DNA of 18,820 nucleotides, from NCBI GenBank assembly GCA_947588865.1, contig CANPYQ010000013.1, forward strand, positions 1 through 18,820, in the 5' to 3' direction. The position numbers and the translations under genes were made by a program. This DNA comes from an uncultured Bacilli bacterium (GTDB lineage: Bacteria > Bacillota_I > Bacilli_A > RF39 > UBA660). Below the pieces are notes generated by a model that was not told the DNA's origin, did no database searches, and was given only the letters and a program-made list of their open reading frames with translations. This document shows positions 1 to 7,295 of this stretch, in pieces (positions within the stretch are counted from its first letter, which is position 1; each line of letters begins with the position of its first letter).

Positions 1-178
1 CAATTCCAAGAAATAAAGTTAGTCTACTTATTAGAAGTTCACTTCCTCGTTCTTTTCTTTTATTAAATAAGTCAATAGAACCTCCACTTATTATTTGACT
101 AGCAGATTCTGCTTTACCACTTTGAAGCAATACAATCGCAATTAATAAAATTGATACTATAATTAATAATGTTGTCAT
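1..178 (-). CDS. secG: SecG preprotein translocase subunit (partial, 3' end off the left edge)
   Basis: Read on the minus strand from the ATG at 178, this gives 59 residues before the window ends. They form one hydrophobic segment (residues 3-18), then LLQSGK, an ISGG turn, and a polar stretch with LFNKRKERG, followed by the start of a second hydrophobic segment (LTLFLGI). This two-helix layout with LLQ-SGK and the GG turn is the signature of SecG, the small accessory membrane subunit of the SecYEG channel that assists SecA-driven protein export. An AGGAGGT ribosome site (182-188) lies 4-5 bases before the ATG, which fixes the start. SecG is usually about 75-80 aa, so only the end is missing. 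It lies 45 bp downstream of ymfH and probably has its own promoter. Too short for a long-ORF filter, but the match is clear. Confidence 0.9.
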   Translation of the reverse strand, partial: MTTLLIIVSILLIAIVLLQSGKAESASQIISGGSIDLFNKRKERGSELLISRLTLFLGI

Positions 179-198
179 ATGACCTCCTAACGTTATCT

Positions 199-227
199 AA
201 TTTACCATAAATTTATAAATAAATCAA
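199..227 (-). promoter_or_regulatory. Predicted sigma-A promoter of secG
   Basis: Minus strand: TTGATT (-35, 222-227), a 17-bp spacer, then TAAATT (-10, 199-204) preceded by TGG, an extended -10. Twenty bases separate the -10 from the secG ATG, leaving room for the AGGAGGT site. The -35 overlaps the ymfH stop codon (224-226) and sits inside an A/T-only inverted repeat (215-238). Both hexamers match consensus at 4 of 6, so this is moderate evidence. Confidence 0.45.
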
Positions 228-1498
228 GATTTATTTATTATATAAACTGTTTTATTATTTAAATTTATTTTTTTTATTATCTTATTCATATCTTTGATAT
301 TTAAATCATCTATTTTTTTATAGTCATTCAAAATAACACTACCATAATTCATAATATTGTTCATTATTTTATTATTTATCGAATATATACTATCACTTCT
401 ATATATACAATTACTTTTCCTAACTTTTTTCTTTCTTTCAAAATCTTCCTCTGTTATTTCAATATTTTTCAATTCATTCTCTACTTTATTTAAAACTTTA
501 TCAATTTCGTTTGTCTCTATTATTAAAATAACTAAAATATGCTTATCTGTATTTATTAATGTTATATCAATATCGTGTGTTATCAAATTTTGAGCTTTTA
601 ACAATTCATTTAAAGTAGATGTACTTCCTAATTTTAAATCAAGTAAAATACTTAAATATGTTTTTATATCATTTATATTTTTATCAATACCTGAGCAATC
701 TATTTTATATCCAATACCAATTTTAGGTATTTCTATATCCATGTTTACTTTTTCTATAGCTTTTTCTACCTTATTTGGTTCATCATATTTTTTCAATTTT
801 ATAGGCTTAAAATCATCAAATTTTTTATCTTCTTGATTAATTTTTATTAATTCAATTGTTTCCTTTGGATCTACATTGCCAGTTATTACTAAAAACATAT
901 TAGATGGATGATAAAAAGTATTATAACAAGTATATAAATCATCCTTTGTTATTGAATATACATCATCAACAGTTCCAGCAATTGGATATTTTATTGGATG
1001 CTTAATAAAGGAATTGTAAATAATCCCATCATATAATCTAAAAAATGGTTCATCATCATACATTTTTATTTCTTGTTCTATAATTCCTTTTTCCTTTTCG
1101 ACATTTTCATCTGTAAAATAAGGAGATTGGACATAATCAAGTAAATAATTTATATTTTCATTAAAAGAATTAGCACCGCTAAATAAATATGTCGTTTTAT
1201 AGTTTGATGTGTTAGCATTTGCATCGCATCCTCTTTCTGAATAAAAAGTAAATGGATCATTATTATTTTCTTGTTCAAACATTTTATGCTCCAAAAAATG
1301 TGCAACTCCTAGCGGAACTTTTATCATTTTTTTTCCATCAGCAGGCATAAATTCATTATTTATCGAACCAAATTTTGTAGAAAAAGTAGCATAAATACCA
1401 TTAACATTCTCTTTAGGAATTATATAAATTTTTAATCCATTATCTAATTGTTCCTCGTATAAATCTAAGTCTAACTTCTCTAACTTACTCTTTTTCAT
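224..1498 (-). CDS. ymfH: M16 (insulinase-family) zinc peptidase, YmfH-like catalytic subunit
   Basis: This 424-aa protein has the inverted zinc motif HFLEH (residues 67-71, HxxEH) inside GVAHFLEHKMFE. The downstream acidic stretch VEKEKGIIEQE (133-143) should supply the third zinc ligand. The length and the N- and C-terminal halves fit a single M16 unit of the type annotated in Bacillota as YmfH/YfmH. In B. subtilis the ymfF/ymfH pair has been linked to 5-aminopentanol modification of elongation factor P; related M16 pairs also process peptides such as subtilosin. Here the catalytic subunit directly follows its motif-less partner: the ymfF stop and this ATG abut (1499/1498), with GAGGGTGA upstream of the start inside ymfF, so the two are translationally coupled and probably form a heterodimer. 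Family assignment is firm; the substrate is not known from sequence. No EF-P modification enzyme is visible nearby. Confidence 0.88.
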   Translation of the reverse strand: MKKSKLEKLDLDLYEEQLDNGLKIYIIPKENVNGIYATFSTKFGSINNEFMPADGKKMIKVPLGVAHFLEHKMFEQENNNDPFTFYSERGCDANANTSNYKTTYLFSGANSFNENINYLLDYVQSPYFTDENVEKEKGIIEQEIKMYDDEPFFRLYDGIIYNSFIKHPIKYPIAGTVDDVYSITKDDLYTCYNTFYHPSNMFLVITGNVDPKETIELIKINQEDKKFDDFKPIKLKKYDEPNKVEKAIEKVNMDIEIPKIGIGYKIDCSGIDKNINDIKTYLSILLDLKLGSTSTLNELLKAQNLITHDIDITLINTDKHILVILIIETNEIDKVLNKVENELKNIEITEEDFERKKKVRKSNCIYRSDSIYSINNKIMNNIMNYGSVILNDYKKIDDLNIKDMNKIIKKINLNNKTVYIINKS

Positions 1499-2770
1499 CT
1501 AATCACCCTCTAATAAATATACTGTATCTAAATGTATTTTAGATGATAATTTAATTACATCTTCTTTTGTAACCTTATTTATCATATTAAATCTTGTATC
1601 AATATCATCACTTTTTAAATATTCCATACCTGAATATAGACTTAATAAACTTTGAGGACTATCTTCTAATTCTTTTAAACTATTAATATAAGTAATTTTA
1701 GCTTTAATTATATCTTCATCTGTAAATTTACCTTTTTTCATATTATATACTTCTCTTTTTATCAAAGTTAATGATTTTTTAAAATCTGATTTGTTTATAC
1801 CAGAGCTTATAGTTAATATACTATTTAACGGTTGTCCAACTGATGATATATAATAACACAGACTATTTTTTTCTCTTACGGTTTTAAATAATTTAGAATC
1901 AGGACCTCCCCCTAATATATAAGAATATACATTTAACACATATCTAAGTTCAAAATCGGTCATTTTATCAATTTTATATCCAAGCACTAATTTACTTTGA
2001 TTTATTTTTTGTTTTTCTTTAATTGTCTTGGGTATAAATCTGACTTTTTTAGGTCTAATAAAATGAGACTCTGATGGTTTTTTAAATGTTTTTATGCTAC
2101 TAAAATTTTCTTCTATTACTTTTTTTATATGTCTTTCATTAACATTACCAATAACAAAAATATCTATAATATCACTATTTAATATTGATTCATAGTACTT
2201 ATATAATTTTAAACTATCTAATTTTTCTAAATCTTCTAAATACCCACAACTCCTATATGATAAAAATGAATTTGGCTCCATATTTTCAAGCATTCTAATT
2301 CTACTATAATTATCAGGATTTTCTTTACTTGATATTATATTATCTTTTAAAAGATTATAAGCTAAATTAAAATTTTCCTCTTTAAATTTTATTTTAGTTT
2401 TATTTTTTTCAATATTAGGTTTAAATATTATATCAGATAAAAATTTTATAGATTTATCAAGCATTCCTTTTTCAGTATACTCTTCATTTAAAAAAGTAAC
2501 ATCAAAACTCATTATATTGTATTTACCAGATATATAATTCATACCTTTATAATATAAATCATATAAATTCTCTGTAGCTATAGTCATAAGTCGTTTTGTA
2601 GGATACTCTAAAGTTGATTCACAAAGTGTATTTATAATCATATTTCTATATGTTATTTCATTTTTAACTAATTTTCTTTTAAAATTTACTTTTACAGTTA
2701 CTGTTTTAAATTTGTCGGTCTTAATGACATGTAAATTATATGAGTATGTACTCATTTTTTTATATTTCAT
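1499..2770 (-). CDS. ymfF: M16-family protein without zinc motif, YmfF-like partner subunit
   Basis: A 423-aa protein with M16-type fold features: an N-terminal beta-rich segment, KLDSLKLYKYYESIL and FVIGNV around the middle, and GGGPDSKLFKTVREKNSLCYYI (about residues 288-309), which matches the substrate-binding R-Y region of M16 C-terminal domains. HxxEH is missing at the expected N-terminal position, which reads INTLCESTLEYPT, so it should not be a zinc peptidase on its own. This is the usual state of YmfF, the non-catalytic partner of YmfH. It is paired with a catalytic subunit immediately downstream, as in mitochondrial processing peptidase and other M16 heterodimers. The start is supported by GAGGTGA 6 bases before ATG 2770. 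It follows deoD by 43 bp without a clear promoter or terminator between, so deoD-ymfF-ymfH may be one transcript. Its specific role is inferred from homologs. Confidence 0.85.
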   Translation of the reverse strand: MKYKKMSTYSYNLHVIKTDKFKTVTVKVNFKRKLVKNEITYRNMIINTLCESTLEYPTKRLMTIATENLYDLYYKGMNYISGKYNIMSFDVTFLNEEYTEKGMLDKSIKFLSDIIFKPNIEKNKTKIKFKEENFNLAYNLLKDNIISSKENPDNYSRIRMLENMEPNSFLSYRSCGYLEDLEKLDSLKLYKYYESILNSDIIDIFVIGNVNERHIKKVIEENFSSIKTFKKPSESHFIRPKKVRFIPKTIKEKQKINQSKLVLGYKIDKMTDFELRYVLNVYSYILGGGPDSKLFKTVREKNSLCYYISSVGQPLNSILTISSGINKSDFKKSLTLIKREVYNMKKGKFTDEDIIKAKITYINSLKELEDSPQSLLSLYSGMEYLKSDDIDTRFNMINKVTKEDVIKLSSKIHLDTVYLLEGD

Positions 2771-2813
2771 ATGGTCACCTCAATCATTTTTAGTATGTAT
2801 AATAATTATATTT

Positions 2814-3515
2814 TTATAAGTTAATTGCTGTTTCTAATGCTATTTCAATCATATTGTTAAATGCAGTTTCACGCTCTTTAGCAGAAATTTCTTCCTTAGT
2901 TATTACATTATCAGATACTGATAAAATACTTGCTGCTTGTTTTTTTAATCTAACAGCATTATAAAAAAGTGCAAATGTCTCCATTTCAGTACTAATACAT
3001 TTTTTTTCATTAACAAAATAATCTACATCTTCATCAATATAAAATCCATCTTTAGTATGTACTCTACCTTCAATTATTTTTTTATTTAATCTCCTTGCAG
3101 TATCATTAATTTTCTCATTTAAATATTCGCTTGACTTTATTACATCTGCTTCATAACCATTTACTTTAGCATAATTAGAATCTGTATAAGCCTCTGTTGC
3201 TAAAATAACATCATAAAGATTTATATTCATTTTATAAGCCCCAGTAGATCCTATTCTAATTATGTTTTCTACATCATAAAATTTGTATAATTCATATGAA
3301 TAAATACCAATACTTGGCATTCCAATCCCACTAGCCATAATGGTTATTTCTCTACCTTTATATTTTCCAGTATAAGCATACATATTCCTAATTTTATTAA
3401 CTAATTTTGCATCTGTTAAATATTTATCTGCAATGTATTTTGCCCTAAGCGGATCTCCAGGCATTAATACTGTTTTTGCAATACTTCCATATTCTGCTTC
3501 ATTATGTGGTGTCAT
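2814..3515 (-). CDS. deoD: Purine-nucleoside phosphorylase, DeoD type
   Basis: At 233 aa this is full length for the hexameric DeoD family. It cleaves purine (2'-deoxy)ribonucleosides with phosphate to free base and (deoxy)ribose-1-phosphate, a cytosolic salvage step. Visible family motifs: TPHNEAEYG with the active-site His4 lent to the neighbouring subunit; MPGDPLRAKYI (18-28) with Gly20 and Arg24 for phosphate; Arg43; IIRIGS (85-90) with Arg87 and Ser90; the ribose-binding STEMET (175-180, Glu177-Met178-Glu179); and SVSDN (199-203) with Asp202 as base-side proton donor, followed by Arg215 in AKERE. All key residues are in place. AAGGAG lies 9 bases upstream of the ATG, and a promoter lies upstream of that. 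The following ymfF gene lies only 43 bp away. Confidence 0.95.
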   Translation of the reverse strand: MTPHNEAEYGSIAKTVLMPGDPLRAKYIADKYLTDAKLVNKIRNMYAYTGKYKGREITIMASGIGMPSIGIYSYELYKFYDVENIIRIGSTGAYKMNINLYDVILATEAYTDSNYAKVNGYEADVIKSSEYLNEKINDTARRLNKKIIEGRVHTKDGFYIDEDVDYFVNEKKCISTEMETFALFYNAVRLKKQAASILSVSDNVITKEEISAKERETAFNNMIEIALETAINL

Positions 3516-3553
3516 TATAATCGTCTCCTTTACTATAAATTTGTACTATGTTA

Positions 3554-3583
3554 ATTATATCATGTTAAAGACTTTATTCGCAA
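3554..3583 (-). promoter_or_regulatory. deoD: Predicted sigma-A promoter of deoD
   Basis: Minus strand: TTGCGA (3578-3583), 18-bp spacer, perfect TATAAT (3554-3559) preceded by TGA, giving an extended -10 (TGATATAAT). The -10 ends 38 bases before the deoD ATG, leaving a normal leader that contains AAGGAG. Confidence 0.65.
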
Positions 3584-3953
3584 TACAAATGCAAAAAGTT
3601 TTAAAAATATATAACACAATGAAAAAGGTATTAAAGCGTATACTAGAGTTTATAACTGCTCTAAAAATACTATTAAAAAATATATAGAAGATATGCATTT
3701 TATGGTATTACTGGATTAAAAAAAATTATTTTGTGAACTTAAGAATTTTTCTAATTTTATTCTTGCTAAACTTAATCTTTTAAGCCCTTTTTAAATTGTT
3801 GTTAGTGATATTGATTTTTGAACTAACAATCATTATTATGAACTTGCACTTTTCATAGATTCATTAAAAAATACAACACCTAAAGTTGCTTTAAAATATC
3901 TGTCCCTTCTTAATTTTAAAATTTTTATCACAATGAAGAAATTAATTACTTAA
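3561..3953 (+). pseudogene. Degenerate reading frame, probably a decayed transposase
   Basis: The ~560 bp between deoD and tRNA-Arg carries no intact gene, but plus-strand translation gives fragments of a broken one. From 3561 it reads HVKDFIRNTNAKSFKNI, a stop (3612-3614), then HNEKGIKAYTRVYNCSKN followed by TIKKYIEDM. A one-base shift at about 3700 continues as YGITGLKK. The order 'RVY-CSKNTIKKYIEDMHFYGITGLKK' resembles the N-terminal helix-turn-helix of DDE transposases (sequence-specific turn, then W/Y-I-x-x-x-x-x-x-G-x-x-G-L). In the first frame, 3801-3953 gives SDIDF, a stop, TNNHYYELALFIDSLKNT and ALKYLSLLNF, which could be the eroded 'D-I ... ID' catalytic region. With several stops and at least one shift it cannot be functional. 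The family is not identified; the transposase call is inference from pattern. Nothing is seen between 3954 and 4105. Confidence 0.42.
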
Positions 3954-4105
3954 CTCTCTTTATCATTTTAATTTTTTGTCATATAAACACATTTTTTAAC
4001 AACGAATGCGTCTTTATGCCTTGTTTTATTGTTTTTAGTAGATTTTTAAAATAAGTCAATATTTTATATTATTTTAAGTAAGTTATATTAATTCATTATC
4101 TTTTT

Positions 4106-4140
4106 AAAAATCCTTGAAATGTTTACAATCAAGGATTTTT
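4106..4140 (-). terminator. Hairpin terminator after tRNA-Arg
   Basis: Perfect 12-bp inverted repeat AAAAATCCTTGA / TCAAGGATTTTT with an 11-base loop (4118-4128). It begins 10 bases after the tRNA CCA end in the transcribed direction and its 3' arm ends in five Us. The other strand also ends in a T run, so it could act in both directions. Confidence 0.65.
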
Positions 4141-4149
4141 TTATCAATA

Positions 4150-4226
4150 TGGCGTCCTTGGGCAGATTCGAACTGCCGACTTATCGCTTAGGAGGCGATT
4201 ACTCTATCCAACTGAGTTACAAGGAC
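4150..4226 (-). tRNA. tRNA-Arg (anticodon CCU)
   Basis: The minus strand folds as a complete cloverleaf of 77 nt including an encoded CCA: acceptor stem GTCCTTG/CAAGGAC, D arm ACTC...GAGT with AGTTGGAT in the loop, anticodon stem ATCGC/GCGAT with loop CTCCTAA (anticodon CCU at 4190-4192), T arm GGCAG-TTCGAAT-CTGCC, discriminator G (4153) and CCA (4150-4152). CCU reads AGG arginine codons. All stems are perfectly paired. No convincing promoter is visible in the 116 bp upstream, so it may be read from the HD-domain gene's transcript. Confidence 0.97.
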
Positions 4227-4342
4227 AATGTTTTGCCTATATTTCAAGGCTTTCTTAATTTCGTAACTTGTAGCATACTTTTAATTAGCAATTTTTCTAC
4301 TATATTGAACTGCAAATACAAGTATAGACTTACAAAGTAAGC

Positions 4343-4855
4343 CTATTTTATCACATTTAACAAAAATAATAAATATAGATTAAATATATATGTTAATTTA
4401 TATCCAAATTTTTTTGAAACCTCTCCAACACTCAATATTTTATCTACAATACTAACAATCCAACTTTCAGCATATTTTGGAATTTTATAATCAATAGGAA
4501 ACATATGTGTCCTAATAATATTTATCTCTTTTTCTGACAATTCAAAATAATTAGAAGCATTTTCGACTGCATCATTAGGATGTTTTGTTGTAAATAATAA
4601 TATTTTATCCTTTACTTTTTTACAATCACTAATTTTATCAGTATAAAAATCATGAAGAAGTCCACCACGAGCTACATCTTTATAATCTAATTTTAAAGAT
4701 TTAGCTATTTTATATGAATAATAAGAAACTTTTAAAGAATGATTCATTCTAGTTGTATTATGATGTTTTATATTATCCATTTTTTTAAATTCTTCATTTT
4801 CCATTATATTATCTATAATAAATAGGTATTCTTTATCATCTTTATATTTTGTCAT
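4343..4855 (-). CDS. HD-domain phosphohydrolase family protein
   Basis: A 170-aa cytosolic protein built around an HD domain. Metal-ligand candidates are in order: His39 in MNHSLKVS, the His68-Asp69 pair in GGLLHDFY, His92 in TKHP, His117 in IRTHMFP and Asp138 in SIVDKI. This pattern of five metal-binding positions belongs to HD/HDIG phosphohydrolases, which act on nucleotides, phosphodiesters or related compounds. The substrate cannot be told from the sequence. After the domain the protein ends in a hydrophobic stretch (YIFNLYLLFLLNVIK, 156-170), which could be a C-terminal helix that packs on the domain or touches the membrane. The ATG at 4855 has GAGG almost touching it, and a second GAGGTGA about 11 bases upstream that is better placed. 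Its promoter is visible. tRNA-Arg lies downstream. No close functional neighbour explains its role. Confidence 0.8.
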   Translation of the reverse strand: MTKYKDDKEYLFIIDNIMENEEFKKMDNIKHHNTTRMNHSLKVSYYSYKIAKSLKLDYKDVARGGLLHDFYTDKISDCKKVKDKILLFTTKHPNDAVENASNYFELSEKEINIIRTHMFPIDYKIPKYAESWIVSIVDKILSVGEVSKKFGYKLTYIFNLYLLFLLNVIK

Positions 4856-4884
4856 ACCTCACTATTCACCTCAAGCACTAATAC

Positions 4885-4893
4885 ATTATATCA
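4885..4893 (-). promoter_or_regulatory. Predicted extended -10 promoter of the HD-domain gene
   Basis: TGATATAAT on the minus strand: perfect TATAAT (4885-4890) with TGN extension. The hexamer 17 bp upstream is TTATAA, a weak -35. The -10 ends 29 bases before the ATG at 4855. Confidence 0.5.
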
Positions 4894-4966
4894 TATTTTA
4901 AATAAAATTATAATGCCTTTTATAACTATTTTTATTAAAAATTTGTTTAATCCTTTAAAACATATA

Positions 4967-6037
4967 CTATTCAATAGTTAAATTTTGTGTAGATGGTTGT
5001 ATTTCTATATATGTATTACCATCATTTACCTTTAACTGTGTACCATCTTTATATCTATATATAGTTTTACTGCTTCTAGAATCTTTTTCCCAAGTAATAG
5101 GAATTGCATAACCTTCAGATATATACCATCCATCACCTTTTCCTATATTATCTAAATTTTGTCTATTTTTATCGTCTCCGCTAATAGTATAATTGTTTAA
5201 TTTATAAGTAATTATATTCTTAGTTGTATACTGATTTTGTGTTACATAATCCTTATGAATCAAAGTATTTTGATATCTTTTATATACTTTATTTATATTA
5301 TCATATTCAAATTGTGTAGATCTACTTGCAGAAAATACTATATTTATATTGTTTGCGACTATTGCGCCTTCAATTGAGGAAATGTCTATAGAATCAGCAC
5401 TATAATCTAGTAATGGTTTACTATTTGTTGTAGTTTTATATCCATAGTAATTTATTCCATCCATTATCTTAGAAGTTGATGTAAAAGCAGTATGTTCTAA
5501 TGCCAAACCAAGTGATGTATCCCTAATATATCCATTGTAACTCATAAAATTAATATTATCCACACCTAATGTATGTATATCACTTTCCGCTTGTGGACTC
5601 CATCCAAAATGTACATATATAGCATCATTTTCAAGAGCATAATCTAAAAAATAATGTCTAGATGATCTGACTGAACCAATTCTATCCAAATTTTTATCTT
5701 TAAATAGTGCCATTAATCTAGTATATCCACCTTCTACTATTATCTCATAAACTATATAAGCATCTTCTAGACCGCATTGGTAACCCCAGACACTAGATAT
5801 ATTGTTAATCATGACTGCATACGGTCTACTATTGGAATTTAAATCAATTATTTTTATATCTTTTTTTATTTCTTCTTTGTTTTCTTCTACAGGTTTTTCT
5901 TCTTTATTAGGTAAGATACTATCATTATCCTTTTTATTAATTATCATAAATAATATTATTACAGCAAATATAATTAATATAAATAGTATTTTTATTAATC
6001 TTTTACCTTTTTTATTTAATTTCTTTCTTCTTGACAT
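4967..6037 (-). CDS. Membrane-anchored DUF3048 (YerB-like) protein
   Basis: A 356-aa protein with a basic N-terminus (SRRKKLNKKGKR), one transmembrane segment (about 14-33) and an acidic, Glu/Lys-rich linker (38-62). These are followed by the two-part DUF3048 domain: RPYAVMINN (71-79), YEIIVEGGYTRLMALF (97-112), GSVRSSRHYF (121-130), HFGWSPQA and LALEHTAFTS (178-187) in the first part, and a second part ending near QLKVNDGNTYI. The family contains B. subtilis YerB, a lipoprotein of unknown function. Here there is no lipobox cysteine, so the anchor is an uncleaved or signal-type helix with the domain expected outside the cell. The function of the family is not established. The ATG at 6037 follows GGTGAT by about 8 bases. 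It lies 61 bp after ddl, with a terminator between them and its own probable promoter, so it need not be part of the murF-ddl operon. Confidence 0.85.
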   Translation of the reverse strand: MSRRKKLNKKGKRLIKILFILIIFAVIILFMIINKKDNDSILPNKEEKPVEENKEEIKKDIKIIDLNSNSRPYAVMINNISSVWGYQCGLEDAYIVYEIIVEGGYTRLMALFKDKNLDRIGSVRSSRHYFLDYALENDAIYVHFGWSPQAESDIHTLGVDNINFMSYNGYIRDTSLGLALEHTAFTSTSKIMDGINYYGYKTTTNSKPLLDYSADSIDISSIEGAIVANNINIVFSASRSTQFEYDNINKVYKRYQNTLIHKDYVTQNQYTTKNIITYKLNNYTISGDDKNRQNLDNIGKGDGWYISEGYAIPITWEKDSRSSKTIYRYKDGTQLKVNDGNTYIEIQPSTQNLTIE

Positions 6038-6054
6038 ATACTATCACCATAATA

Positions 6055-6063
6055 AGTATAACA
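6055..6063 (-). promoter_or_regulatory. Possible extended -10 promoter of the DUF3048 gene
   Basis: TGTTATACT on the minus strand (TATACT at 6055-6060, TGN extension), 17 bases before the ATG at 6037. The -35 position reads TTTATA, a partial match. Its place just after the ddl terminator makes a new promoter sensible, but the match is modest. Confidence 0.38.
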
Positions 6064-6086
6064 AATTAACTCATTTTTATAAATAG

Positions 6087-6112
6087 AAAAAAAGAAAATT
6101 ATTTTAATTTTC
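6087..6112 (-). terminator. Intrinsic terminator overlapping the ddl stop codon
   Basis: Minus strand: GAAAATTA (6105-6112), loop AAA, TAATTTTC (6094-6101), then seven Us (6087-6093). The 8-bp stem contains the ddl TAA stop (6099-6101). The stem is almost all A-U with one closing G-C pair, so its strength is uncertain, but the perfect pairing and the following U7 run fit an intrinsic terminator. Confidence 0.55.
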
Positions 6113-7283
6113 CCTTAAATCCTTTTACTCCAACATTGCTCAAAATATTACTTTCAAATGAGTAAGTTTTTTTAGATTTATTTTTGTATTCTTTTATTGA
6201 AAGAGTTATCATATCATCTAATAATTCTGAATACTTTTTACCAGTAGGCTCCCATAAGTAAAACGCTAAACTTCCTGGTATTGTATTAGGCTCATTTATA
6301 TAAAATTTATTAGTTTTTTTATCAATTAAATAATCTACTCTACATACTCCACTTAAATTAAGAGTCCTAAATACTTTTTTAGATGTATCTTCTATTTGTT
6401 TTGTTAATTCTTTACTAATTCTAGCAGGTATTATTCTACTTGCATTTATCATTCCCTTTGAATTTCCCCTCAATTTGCCCTTTGAACCACCTATATATTT
6501 ATCCGAAAATGTTAAAAATTCTTCATCACTAGTAACTTCTTCTATAACACTAGTTTCTTGATTTGAATAATTTCCAAATACACTACAGTTAACTTCGACT
6601 AAATTTTGGACTGCTTTTTCTACTACAATTTTTATATCGTATTTCATTGCTTCTTCAATTGCATTAGCTAATTCTTCTTCTTCTTTTACATAAGTGATAC
6701 CAACACTACTTCCTAGTGCTGCAGGTTTAACTATAACAGGATACCCTAACTTTTTTACATCATCGAATATTTTTTCACAATCATCAGCATAGTCACTATC
6801 AAAAAACCAGGTATAATTAACTATAGGCAAATCCATAGCTTTAAATATTTGCTTCATAACAACTTTATCCTGCCCTAAAGCACTGCCTAAAACTTTACTT
6901 CCTACATAAGGAATTCCTATACTATCTAAGTATCCTTGAAGTGATCCATCTTCTACATTATTTCCATGAACCATTGGGAAAGCAATATCTATATCAGTTA
7001 TATTCCTTCTAAATAATCCTTTTGTGTTTTGAAGATAGAAGCCACCTTTCCCTTTTGTAAGCACTACTTGTTTAGCATATTTTTTGAGTTCATCAAAATC
7101 TCTATAAACATCTATATCCATAAGCATTTTTCCTGTATACCAAAATCTATCTTTACTAATATAAATTGGAATTATTTCATATTTGTCACGATTTATGTGT
7201 TCCATTGCCTGAACTGCAGTTATTATACTGACCTCATGTTCTACAGTTTCTCCACCAAAAATTACACCAACTTTTATTTTCAC
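6099..7283 (-). CDS. ddl: D-alanine--D-alanine ligase
   Basis: A 394-aa ATP-grasp ligase that joins two D-alanines for peptidoglycan precursors. Motifs in order: FGGETVEHEVSI (9-20, with Glu15), HGNNVEDGSLQG (106-117), VKPAALGSSVGI (185-196, with the ATP Lys186 and loop serines), VIEEV (246-250), FSDKYIGG (259-266) with the Lys262-Tyr263 pair of D-Ala-D-Ala ligases, CRVDYL (314-319) with Arg315 and Asp317, and INEPNTIPGS (329-338) with Glu331 and Asn333 for magnesium. The omega-loop Tyr fits a D-Ala second substrate rather than the D-lactate/D-Ser variants. It departs from textbook Ddl in NNVEDG (usually GEDG) and has a C-terminal extension of ~25 residues, a pattern I associate with a clostridial-type subgroup. 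The start codon is GTG, 9 bases after AGGAG, whose site overlaps the murF stop. It lies 12 bp after murF, its pathway partner. Confidence 0.9.
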   Translation of the reverse strand: MKIKVGVIFGGETVEHEVSIITAVQAMEHINRDKYEIIPIYISKDRFWYTGKMLMDIDVYRDFDELKKYAKQVVLTKGKGGFYLQNTKGLFRRNITDIDIAFPMVHGNNVEDGSLQGYLDSIGIPYVGSKVLGSALGQDKVVMKQIFKAMDLPIVNYTWFFDSDYADDCEKIFDDVKKLGYPVIVKPAALGSSVGITYVKEEEELANAIEEAMKYDIKIVVEKAVQNLVEVNCSVFGNYSNQETSVIEEVTSDEEFLTFSDKYIGGSKGKLRGNSKGMINASRIIPARISKELTKQIEDTSKKVFRTLNLSGVCRVDYLIDKKTNKFYINEPNTIPGSLAFYLWEPTGKKYSELLDDMITLSIKEYKNKSKKTYSFESNILSNVGVKGFKGKLK

Positions 7284-7295
7284 TTTACATCTCTC

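Noticed and set aside
4119..4340. Plus-strand 73-codon frame
   Set aside because: It runs antisense through the tRNA-Arg gene and its terminator; no ribosome site.
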